This document shows positions 55,142 to 63,880 of a stretch of 64,000 nucleotides of DNA, one piece after another. Origin of the DNA: Rhodococcus rhodnii (GTDB taxonomy: Bacteria; Actinomycetota; Actinomycetes; Mycobacteriales; Pseudonocardiaceae); contig JOAA01000043.1 in assembly GCA_000720375.1 (NCBI GenBank), positions 1-64,000 on the forward strand, read 5' to 3'. The translations under genes and the position numbers were made by a program. The notes under the pieces are model-generated. The model made no database searches. It was not told the DNA's origin and saw only the letters and a program-made list of their open reading frames with translations. Position 1 is the stretch's first letter. Every line of letters starts with the position of its first letter.

Positions 55142-55243
55142 CCCTGCGCTCGCAGCTTTATGACGACCTCTCGATCGGACATGAAGCTCGCTGTCCGCGA
55201 CGGACGCTTCTGGTACTTCTTGAGGCTAGGTGTGTCCTGACCG

Positions 55244-55316
55244 AGAAAAGTGCTCCTGGGCTGGGAAATGAAGGTACCTAAGCTTATTCCCCATCATAAC
55301 CAAGGAGCACTTTTCT
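55244..55316. repeat. 14-bp inverted repeats at the left end of the IS1380 remnant
   Basis: AGAAAAGTGCTCCT at 55244-55257 is repeated exactly, inverted, at 55303-55316, with a 45-bp centre. It lies just before the transposase remnant and probably belongs to the element's left end, where it would also form a hairpin in the transcript. Confidence 0.7.
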
Positions 55317-55334
55317 GGTGCGGAACTTTTCCTC

Positions 55335-55808
55335 ATGTCGGCGGATCCGACCGTCGAGACCGACGGCCGCGATGTGATCAACCAGGCCGGCACGGCCGCG
55401 TTACGGCTGATCGCCAACCGCACGGGCCTGACCGCAGTCCTCTCAAGAGCGTTGGCCCGTCGAGGGTTCACACCGGTCCATGACCGCGTCGAAGCCAGCA
55501 TCCGCTGCGGCAAGAACACCGGCCTCGGGCACCTGCCCTCCACCTCCATCGCCATCAACCGCGCCAGGTGCGTGGCCGCCACGATCTCGATCGACTTGCT
55601 GTGCTGGCTGCGCCTGCTCTGCCTGGACGGTGTCCTTGCGAAAGCCGAACCCAAACCCTGCGCTACCGGCTGCTGCACACCGCCGCCCGCATCGTCCGGC
55701 GGCCAACGCAAACGCAGGATCCGCATCCCTGACACCTTGCCCTGGACCGAGCAACTGGCCACCCGCCTGCGCGTCCCGCTCGCCCTGTCACCACCGACCC
55801 GATGCTGA
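55335..55808 (+). pseudogene. Internally deleted IS1380-family transposase
   Basis: The N-terminus of an IS1380 transposase (DGRDVINQAGTAALRLIANR, RGFTPVHDR) is joined directly to its C-terminal end (IRCGKNTGLGHLPSTSIAIN, LCWLRLLCLDGVLAKAEPK, QRKRRIRIPDTLPWTEQLA). About 350 residues with the DDE catalytic core are missing, and two further frameshifts occur near 55650-55700. It is inactive, and non-autonomous if its ends survive. Weakly related sequence may continue to about 55960. Confidence 0.82.
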
Positions 55809-55959
55809 TCAGCGAAATCCCTTGTCCCCGACCGAAAGGACTCACCCCGGCCCTGGAATCCGGCGCCCACCCGACGCGACAGTCGGGCCAGCAGCCTGAA
55901 CCGCACCTTGACTACACCATCAACAACCACGCCGAAGATCAACATTTGAGGACCGAGAC

Positions 55960-56760
55960 GTCAACCTGCCCCCGCGAATGATCAAGGTCAGCGTCGGGCA
56001 CACCACCCGCGTCTTGGACCTTCCACGATCCTCACGACCGTCGAGCCGGCACCGACCGAAAGCACATCCGGACATGCCGCCTTGTTGACGAACAAGGGAC
56101 ACAACAAGCCTGCAGTCTGGACATAAAGTGGGTATCTTTGACGTTCGCCCGCCATCACGAGTCGAGCTCTCCCACCTCTTGGTCCAAATTGGACGGTCAG
56201 GGCGCCATTGATCTGGCGAGATCTGCCGTCGTGCGCGGTGCGCGCGCCAGGCGTGTTGGGTGTCGCATTGCCGCATCGTGCCTTTGTGGCGGATCGGTCG
56301 CGGTCTTTGGTCACGAACCGTCAATTTCGAGACCTGACAGTTGCCTTCGCATCCGAGCGAACGTCATCCCTCGCCACTTTCCTTCAGGCAACGGAGTTGA
56401 GAGTCTCCAGAGCCGGTGCGAGCGCGATTCGGTGTGCCTATTGGCAGGCTGGTGCCTCGATCGGGCGACTTGTGTGCGCATCGCACCTGCGCCACAGTCG
56501 AAGGATGGGTTATCGAGACCTGACGATCCGCGTCTTTGGGAACGTTTCCAACTGCCGGTACACCGCACTGGCCTGTGAGATCAGTGCGCGGCTGGCGGAG
56601 GTGGGATTGGACAGACGCGCAGTTCTGGTGACCGACGACAAGATCACCGGCGCCGAGATGGAGATCGCCAGCAGGGGCAGCCATATATGTCGTGTGCGCG
56701 GATAGTGAGCACATCAGCGAGTTAGGTCCGCCGATTCGGCGATCAACTGAACTCCAATGC
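55960..56760. other. Stretch without a confident gene
   Basis: Several overlapping frames on both strands are open but none has a clear ribosome site or recognisable family. The most protein-like is 56503-56705 (+), starting MGYRDLTIRVFGNVSN and about 67 residues long. It could be the tail of a lost gene. Confidence 0.4.
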
Positions 56761-56761
56761 G

Positions 56762-57013
56762 ATGAGCTACCGCACCAACGCCACCGTGGACCTCGCCCTG
56801 GCGCTGGGCGTGCTGGAACACACTTCACTGTTCGTCCATGATCGACTGCTGTCCACATCGGACAACCCGTTCCGGATTCCCGGCGAGCTGTATGCGGTCC
56901 TGTCGGGTGCGGGAATCGCGTTGCGGTGGACCAAAAGCGTCCGCCCACCAACGGTTGGTACGAAGCGGGCAAGAGCACGAGGTCGAGAGTTTCGCAGCGG
57001 TCTCGCAAGGTAA
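56762..57013 (+). CDS. Possible small hypothetical protein
   Basis: An 83-residue frame (MSYRTNATVDLALALGVLEH) whose first 50 residues look protein-like, while the last 30 are Arg-rich and may be out of frame. No convincing ribosome site. No family recognised. Confidence 0.22.
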   Translation: MSYRTNATVDLALALGVLEHTSLFVHDRLLSTSDNPFRIPGELYAVLSGAGIALRWTKSVRPPTVGTKRARARGREFRSGLAR

Positions 57014-57054
57014 CCACCCACAGTGATTCGTCTTCGGCAGAGAGGGCTCGCAGC

Positions 57055-57480
57055 GTGAACCTTCCGGGAGAACACGAGCGCGTCGCACGCTTCACGGTGC
57101 CTACCAGGCCTGCGGACCTCCACGCGGTACGACATTGGGCCGCTCGTCACGTCACGGATCTGCCGCCGACTGTCCAGGCGGACGTCGTGCTGCTGTGCAA
57201 CGCATTGGTCAGCAACGCCGAGACGCATCGTGGCGGGGTTCGAGAAATACGGCTACTGCGCCCGGACCCCGGTTGTGTACGGGTCGAGGTGGACGACTGG
57301 GCTCCCCCGCCAGTTGTCAGGCCCGCTCCGTCGAACTGGACGTCGGAAGGCCTGCACCTGCTGTTGATCGAGCGCCTGTGTGCCCGGTGGGGCGCGGCGC
57401 CGGGCCGGGCCGGCACGACCATGTGGGCATACGTGCCAGTGGTCGCGCCTCGGAAGGTTACGCACGCACGGCACACCTAG
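57055..57480 (+). CDS. HATPase-fold anti-sigma-factor-like protein
   Basis: About 141 residues from a GTG at 57055 (VNLPGEHERVARFTV) after a GAGAGG site; the frame to 56926 is less likely. It follows the anti-sigma kinase pattern: helix RHWAARHVTDLPPTVQ, the N-box position LLCNALVSNAETHRGG (N present), a strand pair VRVEVDDWAPPP (G1-like Asp), and a C-terminal GLHLLLIERLCARWGAA, then AGTTMWAYVPV. Such proteins bind ATP and hold sigma factors or their antagonists. It is an orphan here with no obvious antagonist gene. Confidence 0.78.
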   Translation: MNLPGEHERVARFTVPTRPADLHAVRHWAARHVTDLPPTVQADVVLLCNALVSNAETHRGGVREIRLLRPDPGCVRVEVDDWAPPPVVRPAPSNWTSEGLHLLLIERLCARWGAAPGRAGTTMWAYVPVVAPRKVTHARHT

Positions 57481-57507
57481 ATCGGGAGCGACAAAACCAG
57501 CCTGCTA

Positions 57508-57942
57508 TCAATAACCCGACGGTTTCGGATTGGTGTGTTCGACGACAAGACCTGCCTGCGCAACCAGTTGGCCGTAGACATCGGCCGCGACCCACCAGCC
57601 GTGCAGCTCGGTAGGCGTCTGTCCGGCGTAAGCGCTGGGTGCGTTGGAGCCGGGCGGCGAAACCGTGCCCAGTGGCAGCGTGTTGTTCAGGTGGGGGCCT
57701 CGGCGGAAGTGTCGCCAGAACTCGGCGTCGCCGGTGAGGTCCAGGCGGACGATGGGTGTCCCGTCGGGAATTTCGAAGTCCGGTTGCTGCAAGAACTTCT
57801 GCAATGTCACCGGACTGCTGATGTTCCGCGGCTCGTCGGCGCGAGTGCCGTCGAGCGGGGTAGCGACCGCGGTGACATTGTCGGCCTGGCCGACCTGGAT
57901 CAGGTGGACGCGATAGCGCCGAAGGGCGGGTTCTGACACCAT
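57508..57942 (-). CDS. Hypothetical protein
   Basis: About 144 residues from ATG 57942 (MVSEPALRRYRVHLIQVGQA), with AGGAACG upstream; the frame to 58080 is rejected. The first half is beta-rich with TPIVRLDLTGDAEFWRHFRR; the C-terminal part is Pro/Gly-rich (TVSPPGSNAPSAYAGQTPTE) and ends HTNPKPSGY. No membrane helix, signal peptide or known motif. It converges on the anti-sigma-like gene, 27 bp apart. Confidence 0.6.
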   Translation of the reverse strand: MVSEPALRRYRVHLIQVGQADNVTAVATPLDGTRADEPRNISSPVTLQKFLQQPDFEIPDGTPIVRLDLTGDAEFWRHFRRGPHLNNTLPLGTVSPPGSNAPSAYAGQTPTELHGWWVAADVYGQLVAQAGLVVEHTNPKPSGY

Positions 57943-58300
57943 GGTCGTTCCTCGCTCTCGCGGATTTCTGTGTCGCACAGAGGTGCAGCGGGTTTGCGGA
58001 GCGAGTACGCCCGCCTCGTCGTGCTGGAACCGGCCGCCCAGGCTGTCGCCAGGCGGAACATGCCGGGGCTCTTGGTCCACGCGAGGGACACAGACCCATC
58101 GAGCCAGTGCGGTGCGGCCTCATCGGATAGGGCCGTTGGAAACGGCCCGCCGGAGTTGCCGTGTCGAGTCGTGCCCGATGTCAGCATGTTTCATGACGTC
58201 AGCCTTTGGCAAGGGGCCAATTACGCGGCTATCCCTCGTCGATCCCTCGCAGCTATGCCGTCCATAAAGGATGGTCGGATGTCTGCGGCAGGGCCGGACA

Positions 58301-58755
58301 TCAGCGGCATGGTGGCAGGGTGTTGCCGGCGTCGTAAACGATCAGGCCGTCCGTGCGTAGCCGGGCGAGGTCGCTCGGCCGGTGCGGCTCCTGCCGACCG
58401 TCGTAGTGCAGGTGCAGGACCGGCACGTTGCGTGCCAGTGTCACGAAGTCGGCGATCATCCGTCGATGGCAGCGCCACCACACTGCCTCAGCGCACATGA
58501 CCGCAGTGCACTGTGCCGCTGCGGTAGCCAACAGTTCGTCCATTGCTGCAAGGAATTTTGGCGAACGCATGTGGGCGGCGTACCCGGCGAAGGCGCGGTG
58601 ACGCAGCGCGGTGTCGGGCGAGTCCGGTCTCGCTGAGCGCCAGCCGCCAAGCCGGCGCTCCCAGCACGCCGAAAGGCTTAGGACACGGGGTAAGGTCCGG
58701 TATGGACTCGGCCAAGCGTGCGTCGTGTGGCCAAAAGTGGCCACGTGGCCAGCAA
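58301..58755 (-). pseudogene. DUF488 family protein, damaged N-terminus
   Basis: The C-terminal ~100 residues are a good DUF488 match: RPDSPDTALRHRAFAGYAAH, CTAVMCAEAVWWRCHRRMIA, HLHYDGRQEPHRPSD, the family's Cys and WWRCHR signature. The N-terminus starts recognisably (TFGHTTHAWP, usually TIGHSTxxxx) but is followed by out-of-frame sequence. The region with the family's RSFPGSRRxPxF is missing. It is a pseudogene with an internal deletion or frameshifts. Confidence 0.7.
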
Positions 58756-58892
58756 TGCAGGCCCGCCACCGCGGAGCTGGACAACTCGCCGACTCGGTAT
58801 CCAATCAGGTAGTTGTCACGGTGTGCTGAGTGCTCGCCTGAGTCCACTCTGGTGGAAACCGGTGAAGGTCTGCTCGAGGCGAGGCGATCACG

Positions 58893-59318
58893 ATGTCAGT
58901 CACCAGCATCTACAGGGCAGCAGAGCAGTTGGACGCTGTGCTTGACCGCGAAGACCGCGACGAGGAACTCGGACAGCTGTCTCCTCATGAACGGCTCTCG
59001 TGCCCGGTGCACCGCAGGTGGGTTCACCAGTGCGTCAGCTCGCCGTTGCATGTCATCCCGGTGACCGGGCACCGCTGGTGCCGTCGGTGCGAGTGCGCGC
59101 AGTTGATCGCGGTCGACGAGGTCAGTGGGACGGTGTCGATGTCGTGCCCGGGCTGCGGTGAGGTTCCGACTACGCTGGCCAGCCGTCAGATCATGCGGAC
59201 GTGCCGGGCGAGTTTGGCCGCGTGGCGGCTGCATCGTGCCCCCGCGCGGACTCGAAACCAGCCCGGTGAACAGGGCCAGTCAACGGAGCCTGCCCTGTTC
59301 ACCGGGTATCCAGCCTGA
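58893..59318 (+). CDS. Hypothetical protein with paired zinc-ribbon cysteines
   Basis: A 141-residue protein (MSVTSIYRAAEQLDAVLDRE). Cysteines are paired as WCRRCECAQLIAVD and MSCPGCGEV, a probable zinc ribbon; an earlier SCPVHRRWVHQCV adds Cys/His pairs. The C-terminal part (RQIMRTCRASLAAWRLHRAP) is a basic helix, compatible with nucleic-acid binding. I do not recognise the family. GAGGCGAGG precedes the ATG. The final ~20 residues may be read-through. Confidence 0.6.
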   Translation: MSVTSIYRAAEQLDAVLDREDRDEELGQLSPHERLSCPVHRRWVHQCVSSPLHVIPVTGHRWCRRCECAQLIAVDEVSGTVSMSCPGCGEVPTTLASRQIMRTCRASLAAWRLHRAPARTRNQPGEQGQSTEPALFTGYPA

Positions 59319-59366
59319 TCGGCCTGCTGACCCCGTGATATCCCTGACTGGGAGAGCCTGTCTTGG

Positions 59367-59753
59367 TCAGCCGTGCATAAGGCGACCCTTGACCGAGACG
59401 GACTTCTCCGGCGATGGGCCCGTCACGGACTCAACAGTGCCCTCTCCGCATGCTTTCGGGGAGTCAACCTTATGGGTATTGCCGTCTTCCATCGTGTACC
59501 ACAGCCGTACCCAGACGCACTTCCCGTCATCCTTCTTGTCGCGCACCTCTCCCTTGGACTGCCCGCCCTTCCAGCAGACCGTGCCCTCAGCGGATCCCCA
59601 GGGCTTGTCTTCTTTGAAGTTGCCGCAGTTGGCTTCTTGCAGCGCGGCGTGACTCTGCGGTGCAGGAGTTGCGTGCCCGGGACCGGCGAGGCACATCAGT
59701 GAAATACCGAGCGTCGTCGTGAGTCCGACCATGTACAACCAGTATTTACGCAT
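59367..59753 (-). CDS. Small secreted protein
   Basis: A 128-residue protein with a signal peptide (YWLYMVGLTTTLGISLMCLA, cleavage after GHA). The mature part is short and has four cysteines (EANCGNF, GTVCWKGG, GKCVWVRLWYTM, PKACGEG), probably two disulphides. The VCWKGG / WVRLWYTMEDG core loosely recalls the WLQKYD core of the secreted family elsewhere in the window, but not enough to call it a paralogue. GAGAGGG precedes the ATG. Confidence 0.75.
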   Translation of the reverse strand: MRKYWLYMVGLTTTLGISLMCLAGPGHATPAPQSHAALQEANCGNFKEDKPWGSAEGTVCWKGGQSKGEVRDKKDDGKCVWVRLWYTMEDGNTHKVDSPKACGEGTVESVTGPSPEKSVSVKGRLMHG

Positions 59754-59886
59754 CTAACCCTCTCTGGTGTGCGGTGAGTAAAAGCGAAAGCAGTTCATCG
59801 CAAAATTGGCGCCATACTGCGACAGAGCCCCAATACTAGGCCAGATGCTCAACAAGTGTAGGTGGCCATTTGCGCGGCCCCGGCCC

Positions 59887-60789
59887 TCACTTGTTCAAGG
59901 CCGCCGCCCGGTGCTCAACAGTCCACACTTCGCCGGTCAACTTGCAGTAGTACACGTGGAGCTTGTGCTGGAAAATATGCTGGAAAAGGCACGCGGAGCC
60001 GTCGCCAAGCACCGGGTTATGACTGATCTCACGGAAAGAACGATCAGGAAAGGCACTGGTCAGGACGTCGGTCTCCCAGACCCCTCGCCGAAGGACTTCG
60101 ACGGCGAGATAGTACATACCGCGATAATAAAGAACATTCGGGGCCGCCAGAGTGGAGTTCGCGGAAAGGAGTACCTTCACGGGACTGTTCACCAGACCGC
60201 GGATGGACTTCGCCGACTTGACCAGGATCTCCCATTTCTTGGTGTCGTCACCGTGATACCAGTAGAGGTAGTACCGCCCACTTCGCGGATCTTTGAAAAG
60301 GTTCGGATTCTGGTTTCGCCACCCCTTCTCGGGTGGAACGAGCGTGACCGGATCGGTGAAGTGCAGGCCATCGTGGCTCGTCCGCGTCACGATGTAGCTG
60401 TCGCCGCAGTAATCCACGGTGTGCACCATGCGGAACTCATCCTTGATCAGCAGGACGGATGGCCACCGTTCACCGTGCTCGTGAAACAGGGGAACGGGAT
60501 CCTTCACCCAGTTGACGAGATCATTGCTCCACGCCCGGCCGATGCCGCCGCATTCTTGAAGACCGTAGTAACCCCAATACCGGTATCCGCCGCGAGGGAC
60601 GTCGACCACGCTCAACGTGTGCGGCGCTTCGGTCTCCCAACCGGACTGGGTCAGAACGGTCGTCGGCGGGCCAAGCGGAAAGTAAGTGGCCTCGGACGGC
60701 GATGACTCGCCGAATGCCGCCTGAGGACTGGTACCGAAAAGCACGACCAGAGTCATTACTCCCACGATCGCGCGCTGCCGCAGGGGCAT
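59887..60789 (-). CDS. Secreted five-bladed propeller glycosidase-like protein
   Basis: About 300 residues from ATG 60789 (GAGAGGTGG upstream), with signal peptide QRAIVGVMTLVVLFGTSPQA. The repeats fit a GH43/GH32-like five-bladed propeller: GIGRAWSNDLVNWVKDPVPL, RTSHDGLHFTDPVTL, NQNPNLFKDPRSGRYYLYWY, NVLYYRGMYYLAVEV. Conserved acids are present (KDPRSG, VKDP), but the exact catalytic set is not certain. It may act on or bind a glycan. A 9-bp inverted repeat (CAACAAGTG/CACTTGTT) just past its stop could be its terminator. Confidence 0.78.
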   Translation of the reverse strand: MPLRQRAIVGVMTLVVLFGTSPQAAFGESSPSEATYFPLGPPTTVLTQSGWETEAPHTLSVVDVPRGGYRYWGYYGLQECGGIGRAWSNDLVNWVKDPVPLFHEHGERWPSVLLIKDEFRMVHTVDYCGDSYIVTRTSHDGLHFTDPVTLVPPEKGWRNQNPNLFKDPRSGRYYLYWYHGDDTKKWEILVKSAKSIRGLVNSPVKVLLSANSTLAAPNVLYYRGMYYLAVEVLRRGVWETDVLTSAFPDRSFREISHNPVLGDGSACLFQHIFQHKLHVYYCKLTGEVWTVEHRAAALNK

Positions 60790-60981
60790 TTTTGCCACCT
60801 CTCAATCGCCAGTGTGCTGCCTATACCATGGTCCACGAATATGGGTTCACAGGCAGTGGCCGAGCAATTGGCCTCTTGTCCAAGAACGACATCCGAAGCA
60901 CGCTGGCATTGGCAGCCCGGTCCCCGGGTTCCGTAATCGGATTGCGGCTTGTCGAGTCGCCCGCTCGGGAGTGGTTCAGAA

Positions 60982-63030
60982 ATGGTCGGCAAAAGCACAG
61001 AATCCGCAGAGCTCGACCGGCACACCAGCGGCGGGTCCGAACCGGTACGCAGGGGACGGCACTTCCTCTGTCGCGATGGCCGGGCGTTCGTGCCGGTAGG
61101 CACCCATGTGGTGCCGAGGTCGGGTCCGGACTGGGCAAAGCGGGTAGGTGCTGAGGCGTTCGAGGAGGCGTTCGCGCAGCTCGCCTCGCTCGGGTTGGAC
61201 ACTGCGCGTATCGACGTGCTGTGGGAGGCCGTGGAGCCTGCTCCGGGACAGTACGACGAGGCGCATCTCGCGGTCCTCGACGAGATTCTCGCCGCTGCTC
61301 GCAAGCACGGCGTGCTACTGCATCCCTGCCTGTTCGTCGGCGGTGAAGTCGGAGACGCGTACTGGGACATACCGTGGCGTAACGGGCGTAACCCGCACAC
61401 CGACGCGGAGCTGCTGCTGGCGCAAGCTGCGCAGGCGCGGATGCTGGCGGAGCGCTGGCGTGGCGATCCCGCTGTGCTCGGCTGGGATCTCACCGATGAG
61501 CCGCCGTACTGGATCATCGCCGGAACGACCGATGCCGAAGCGCGCGGCTGGACCTCTGACCTGGTCACGGCACTGCGCGGAGAGGACCCAGAGCACCTGA
61601 TCACCATCGGCACGGCGTCGCAGGAGGTGACGGGCGGCCCCTTCCGTGCCGACGTGGTGGCCGATCTGCTCGACTTCACCTGCGTGCATCCGTACCCGAT
61701 CTATTCGCCGGACCTGTTTCCGGACGGGTTGCTCGATCCCCGGATGACTCACTCCGCGGCGTTCGAGACGGCACTGACGGCAGGCGCGGGCCGGCCGGTG
61801 ATGCTGCAGGAGTTCGGTGCCTCCTCCGCCCAGTACCACCCTGAGCGGATCGCGGACTACGACCGGTTGTTCCTCTGGTCGAGTTTCGGCCGCGGCGCCA
61901 TCGGGTTTCTGTCCTGGTGCTGGTCGGATGCCGAGCCGGAGGCCTACCGGCGCGTCCCGTACGTGCGGTGGCCGCACGAGACTCAGTTCGGCTTCACCGA
62001 TGCCTTCGGAAACGTGCGGCCACGTGGACGGGTGCTGGCCGAGTTCGCGGAAGCCATCCGCGGTCTCGACCTCGACGGCTACGCCGGGTGCGGGCCGGAT
62101 CCGCGAGCCGGCATCGTGGTGCCGTACGAGTACGTGCACCCTTACGACCGGAGATTCTTCCGTCTCGACGAGAAGTCCGGCATCTACACCCCGGCCGAGC
62201 CGGTGTGGAATCCCGATCCGGGTGTCGTACCTCTCGTACACGGGTGGCTGAACGCGTTCGTCCTGGCCGCCCGCGCCGGCATCTCGGTCCGCTTTCCTCG
62301 GGAACGCCCGCAGGACGACCAATGGCCTGAGCTTCGCCTGTTGCTGCTACCGGCACCGTTGACGACCACTTCGACGACGCTGTGGCACGTGCGGACCACC
62401 TTCTGGCGAGGCGCACCCGCTTTCCACGCCGCAGGGGGAACGGTGTACCTGTCGCTGTCAGCCGACAGTGCCATTCCCGAGATGACCGAGCTGGCTGGAT
62501 GCCGGATTCTCGACAGGGAACCCGCGGACCAGGCCGTGCGGATGACTTTCGTCGAGCCATGGGGGCCGTTCGCTCCTGGCGACACCATCGAGATTCCGGC
62601 TGCCGACGACAACCCGTCCACTCGAGGAGTCCTGCTCGACGTCGTCGACGCCCGCACAGTCGCGGTCGACGAGCACGAGCACCCGGTGCTCGTGGTGGCC
62701 GACCGAGCCAACGGACACACCGTGACCTGCGCTTTCCCAATCGAGTTGCTATTGGCGCGCATCCCCGACGCGCACCGGCGCCATGCGGACTGGTATGGCT
62801 TGTACGCCGGTTTGGCCGAGCTGAGCAACGCCCGGGAGGACGCCTGGGCCGATCACGCCGATGTCACCAGCGGGGTCCTGCTCGGTGACCGTGGCGGGCT
62901 GGTCGCGTTGACCAATCACAGCCCTGCACAAGTGGAGTTCGACCTCGTGCTGCCGTCAGGCGCAAGGGACAGGGTCAGGTTGGACGCCTACGACTCGACC
63001 CTGGTGACCTGGGATCAGTCCGCCTCGTAG
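60982..63030 (+). CDS. Cytoplasmic clan-A glycoside hydrolase (GH5/GH42-like)
   Basis: About 682 residues from ATG 60982 (GGAG upstream); TTG 60949 is the alternative. There is no signal peptide. A TIM barrel fills residues 30-390: FVPVGTHVVPRSGPDWAKR, LGLDTARIDVLWEAVEPAPG, acid/base Glu in LGWDLTDEPPYW, nucleophile Glu in VMLQEFGASSAQY. A GH42-like middle domain and a beta-sandwich end (VEFDLVLPSGARDRVRLDAY) follow. It probably releases galactose or mannose from an imported oligosaccharide. It converges on a DeoR regulator. Confidence 0.85.
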   Translation: MVGKSTESAELDRHTSGGSEPVRRGRHFLCRDGRAFVPVGTHVVPRSGPDWAKRVGAEAFEEAFAQLASLGLDTARIDVLWEAVEPAPGQYDEAHLAVLDEILAAARKHGVLLHPCLFVGGEVGDAYWDIPWRNGRNPHTDAELLLAQAAQARMLAERWRGDPAVLGWDLTDEPPYWIIAGTTDAEARGWTSDLVTALRGEDPEHLITIGTASQEVTGGPFRADVVADLLDFTCVHPYPIYSPDLFPDGLLDPRMTHSAAFETALTAGAGRPVMLQEFGASSAQYHPERIADYDRLFLWSSFGRGAIGFLSWCWSDAEPEAYRRVPYVRWPHETQFGFTDAFGNVRPRGRVLAEFAEAIRGLDLDGYAGCGPDPRAGIVVPYEYVHPYDRRFFRLDEKSGIYTPAEPVWNPDPGVVPLVHGWLNAFVLAARAGISVRFPRERPQDDQWPELRLLLLPAPLTTTSTTLWHVRTTFWRGAPAFHAAGGTVYLSLSADSAIPEMTELAGCRILDREPADQAVRMTFVEPWGPFAPGDTIEIPAADDNPSTRGVLLDVVDARTVAVDEHEHPVLVVADRANGHTVTCAFPIELLLARIPDAHRRHADWYGLYAGLAELSNAREDAWADHADVTSGVLLGDRGGLVALTNHSPAQVEFDLVLPSGARDRVRLDAYDSTLVTWDQSAS

Positions 63031-63042
63031 TAGACGACGCAG

Positions 63043-63122
63043 TTAGGGCGTGTCTGACGGACCCCGATCGCGATAGCCGGGCCGAGGCTCTCATCGACCG
63101 GGATCCATCAGACACGCCTTAG
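63043..63122. mobile_element. 72-bp MITE-like element flanked by TTAG duplications
   Basis: Element 63047-63118 has near-identical terminal inverted repeats (GGCGTGTCTGACGGACCCCG on the left, GGCGTGTCTGATGGATCCCG on the right strand) and is flanked by TTAG on both sides (63043-63046, 63119-63122). IS5-group elements duplicate a YTAR target, which TTAG fits. It has no coding capacity and overlaps the DeoR stop codon, so it may also serve as a bidirectional terminator. Confidence 0.75.
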
Positions 63123-63880
63123 ACCGTTACGACTTCTGGGCCGCGTTCGGCTATCGCGTGCGCCAGTGCGGAGTCGACGTTCTTGTCGGTGACCACGGTG
63201 TCGAGCTGCTCGACGCCGCAGACTCTGGCGAACGCGATCGTGCCGATCTTGGTGCTGTCGGTCACCACGATCTTGCGCCGGGCGCTGGCCGCGGCAGCCT
63301 GCTTCACCGCAGCGTCCTCGGGAATGTATTCCGTGACACCGGCTTCGGGGTCCACCCCGCCCGCCGAGAGCACGACCGTGTCAAAGTACAGGTCGGTGAA
63401 CGCACGCTGCGTCATCGCGCCGATGATCGAGCGTTCACCTGGTCTGGTGATGCCACCGGGGATCATCACGGTGAGGCCCGGCTCGTCGGCGAGCAGGTCC
63501 GCGATCCGCAGGCTGAGCGCGAGCACTCGCAGGTTTCGCCGTCCCCGCAACGCCTTCGCCACCTCGAGCGTGGTGGTTCCGGCATCGATGATGACGGTTT
63601 CGCCGTCGTGTATCAGTTCGGCGGCCGCTCGGCCGATCCGCTCTTTCTCGTCGACGCGCTGCAGGCGGCGCGCATGGTAGGCCGGTTCGTAGCTTCGGGA
63701 CGGCGGGGCGGCGGCACCGCCGTGCACCCGGGTAAGAGCGCCGACTTGTTCCAGCGCCTCGAGGTCGCGGCGAATCGTCATCTCCGACACACCGATCCGG
63801 GCGGCGAGTTCCGACACCTGGACGTTTCCCTTGGCCTGTACCAAATCCAGGATCAGCTGGTGGCGGTTCTGCTTGCTCAT
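63119..63880 (-). CDS. DeoR family sugar-metabolism repressor
   Basis: About 253 residues from ATG 63880 (MSKQNRHQLILDLVQ); the open frame to 63991 is rejected. The N-terminal helix-turn-helix reads VQVSELAARIGVSEMTIRRD, LEALEQVGALTRVHGGA. The C-terminal DeoR sugar-phosphate-binding domain shows DAGTTTLEVAKAL, GGVDPEAGVTEY and VVTDSTKIGTIAFARV. DeoR proteins repress sugar genes and are released by a phosphorylated sugar. The adjacent glycoside hydrolase is a plausible target; other targets may lie beyond the window. Confidence 0.93.
   Translation of the reverse strand: MSKQNRHQLILDLVQAKGNVQVSELAARIGVSEMTIRRDLEALEQVGALTRVHGGAAAPPSRSYEPAYHARRLQRVDEKERIGRAAAELIHDGETVIIDAGTTTLEVAKALRGRRNLRVLALSLRIADLLADEPGLTVMIPGGITRPGERSIIGAMTQRAFTDLYFDTVVLSAGGVDPEAGVTEYIPEDAAVKQAAAASARRKIVVTDSTKIGTIAFARVCGVEQLDTVVTDKNVDSALAHAIAERGPEVVTV

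Noticed and set aside
59856..59885. Fourth copy of the secreted-family upstream element
   Set aside because: AGGTGGCCATT and a following GGCC match, but orientation and surroundings differ and the promoter block is absent; likely chance or a terminator stem.
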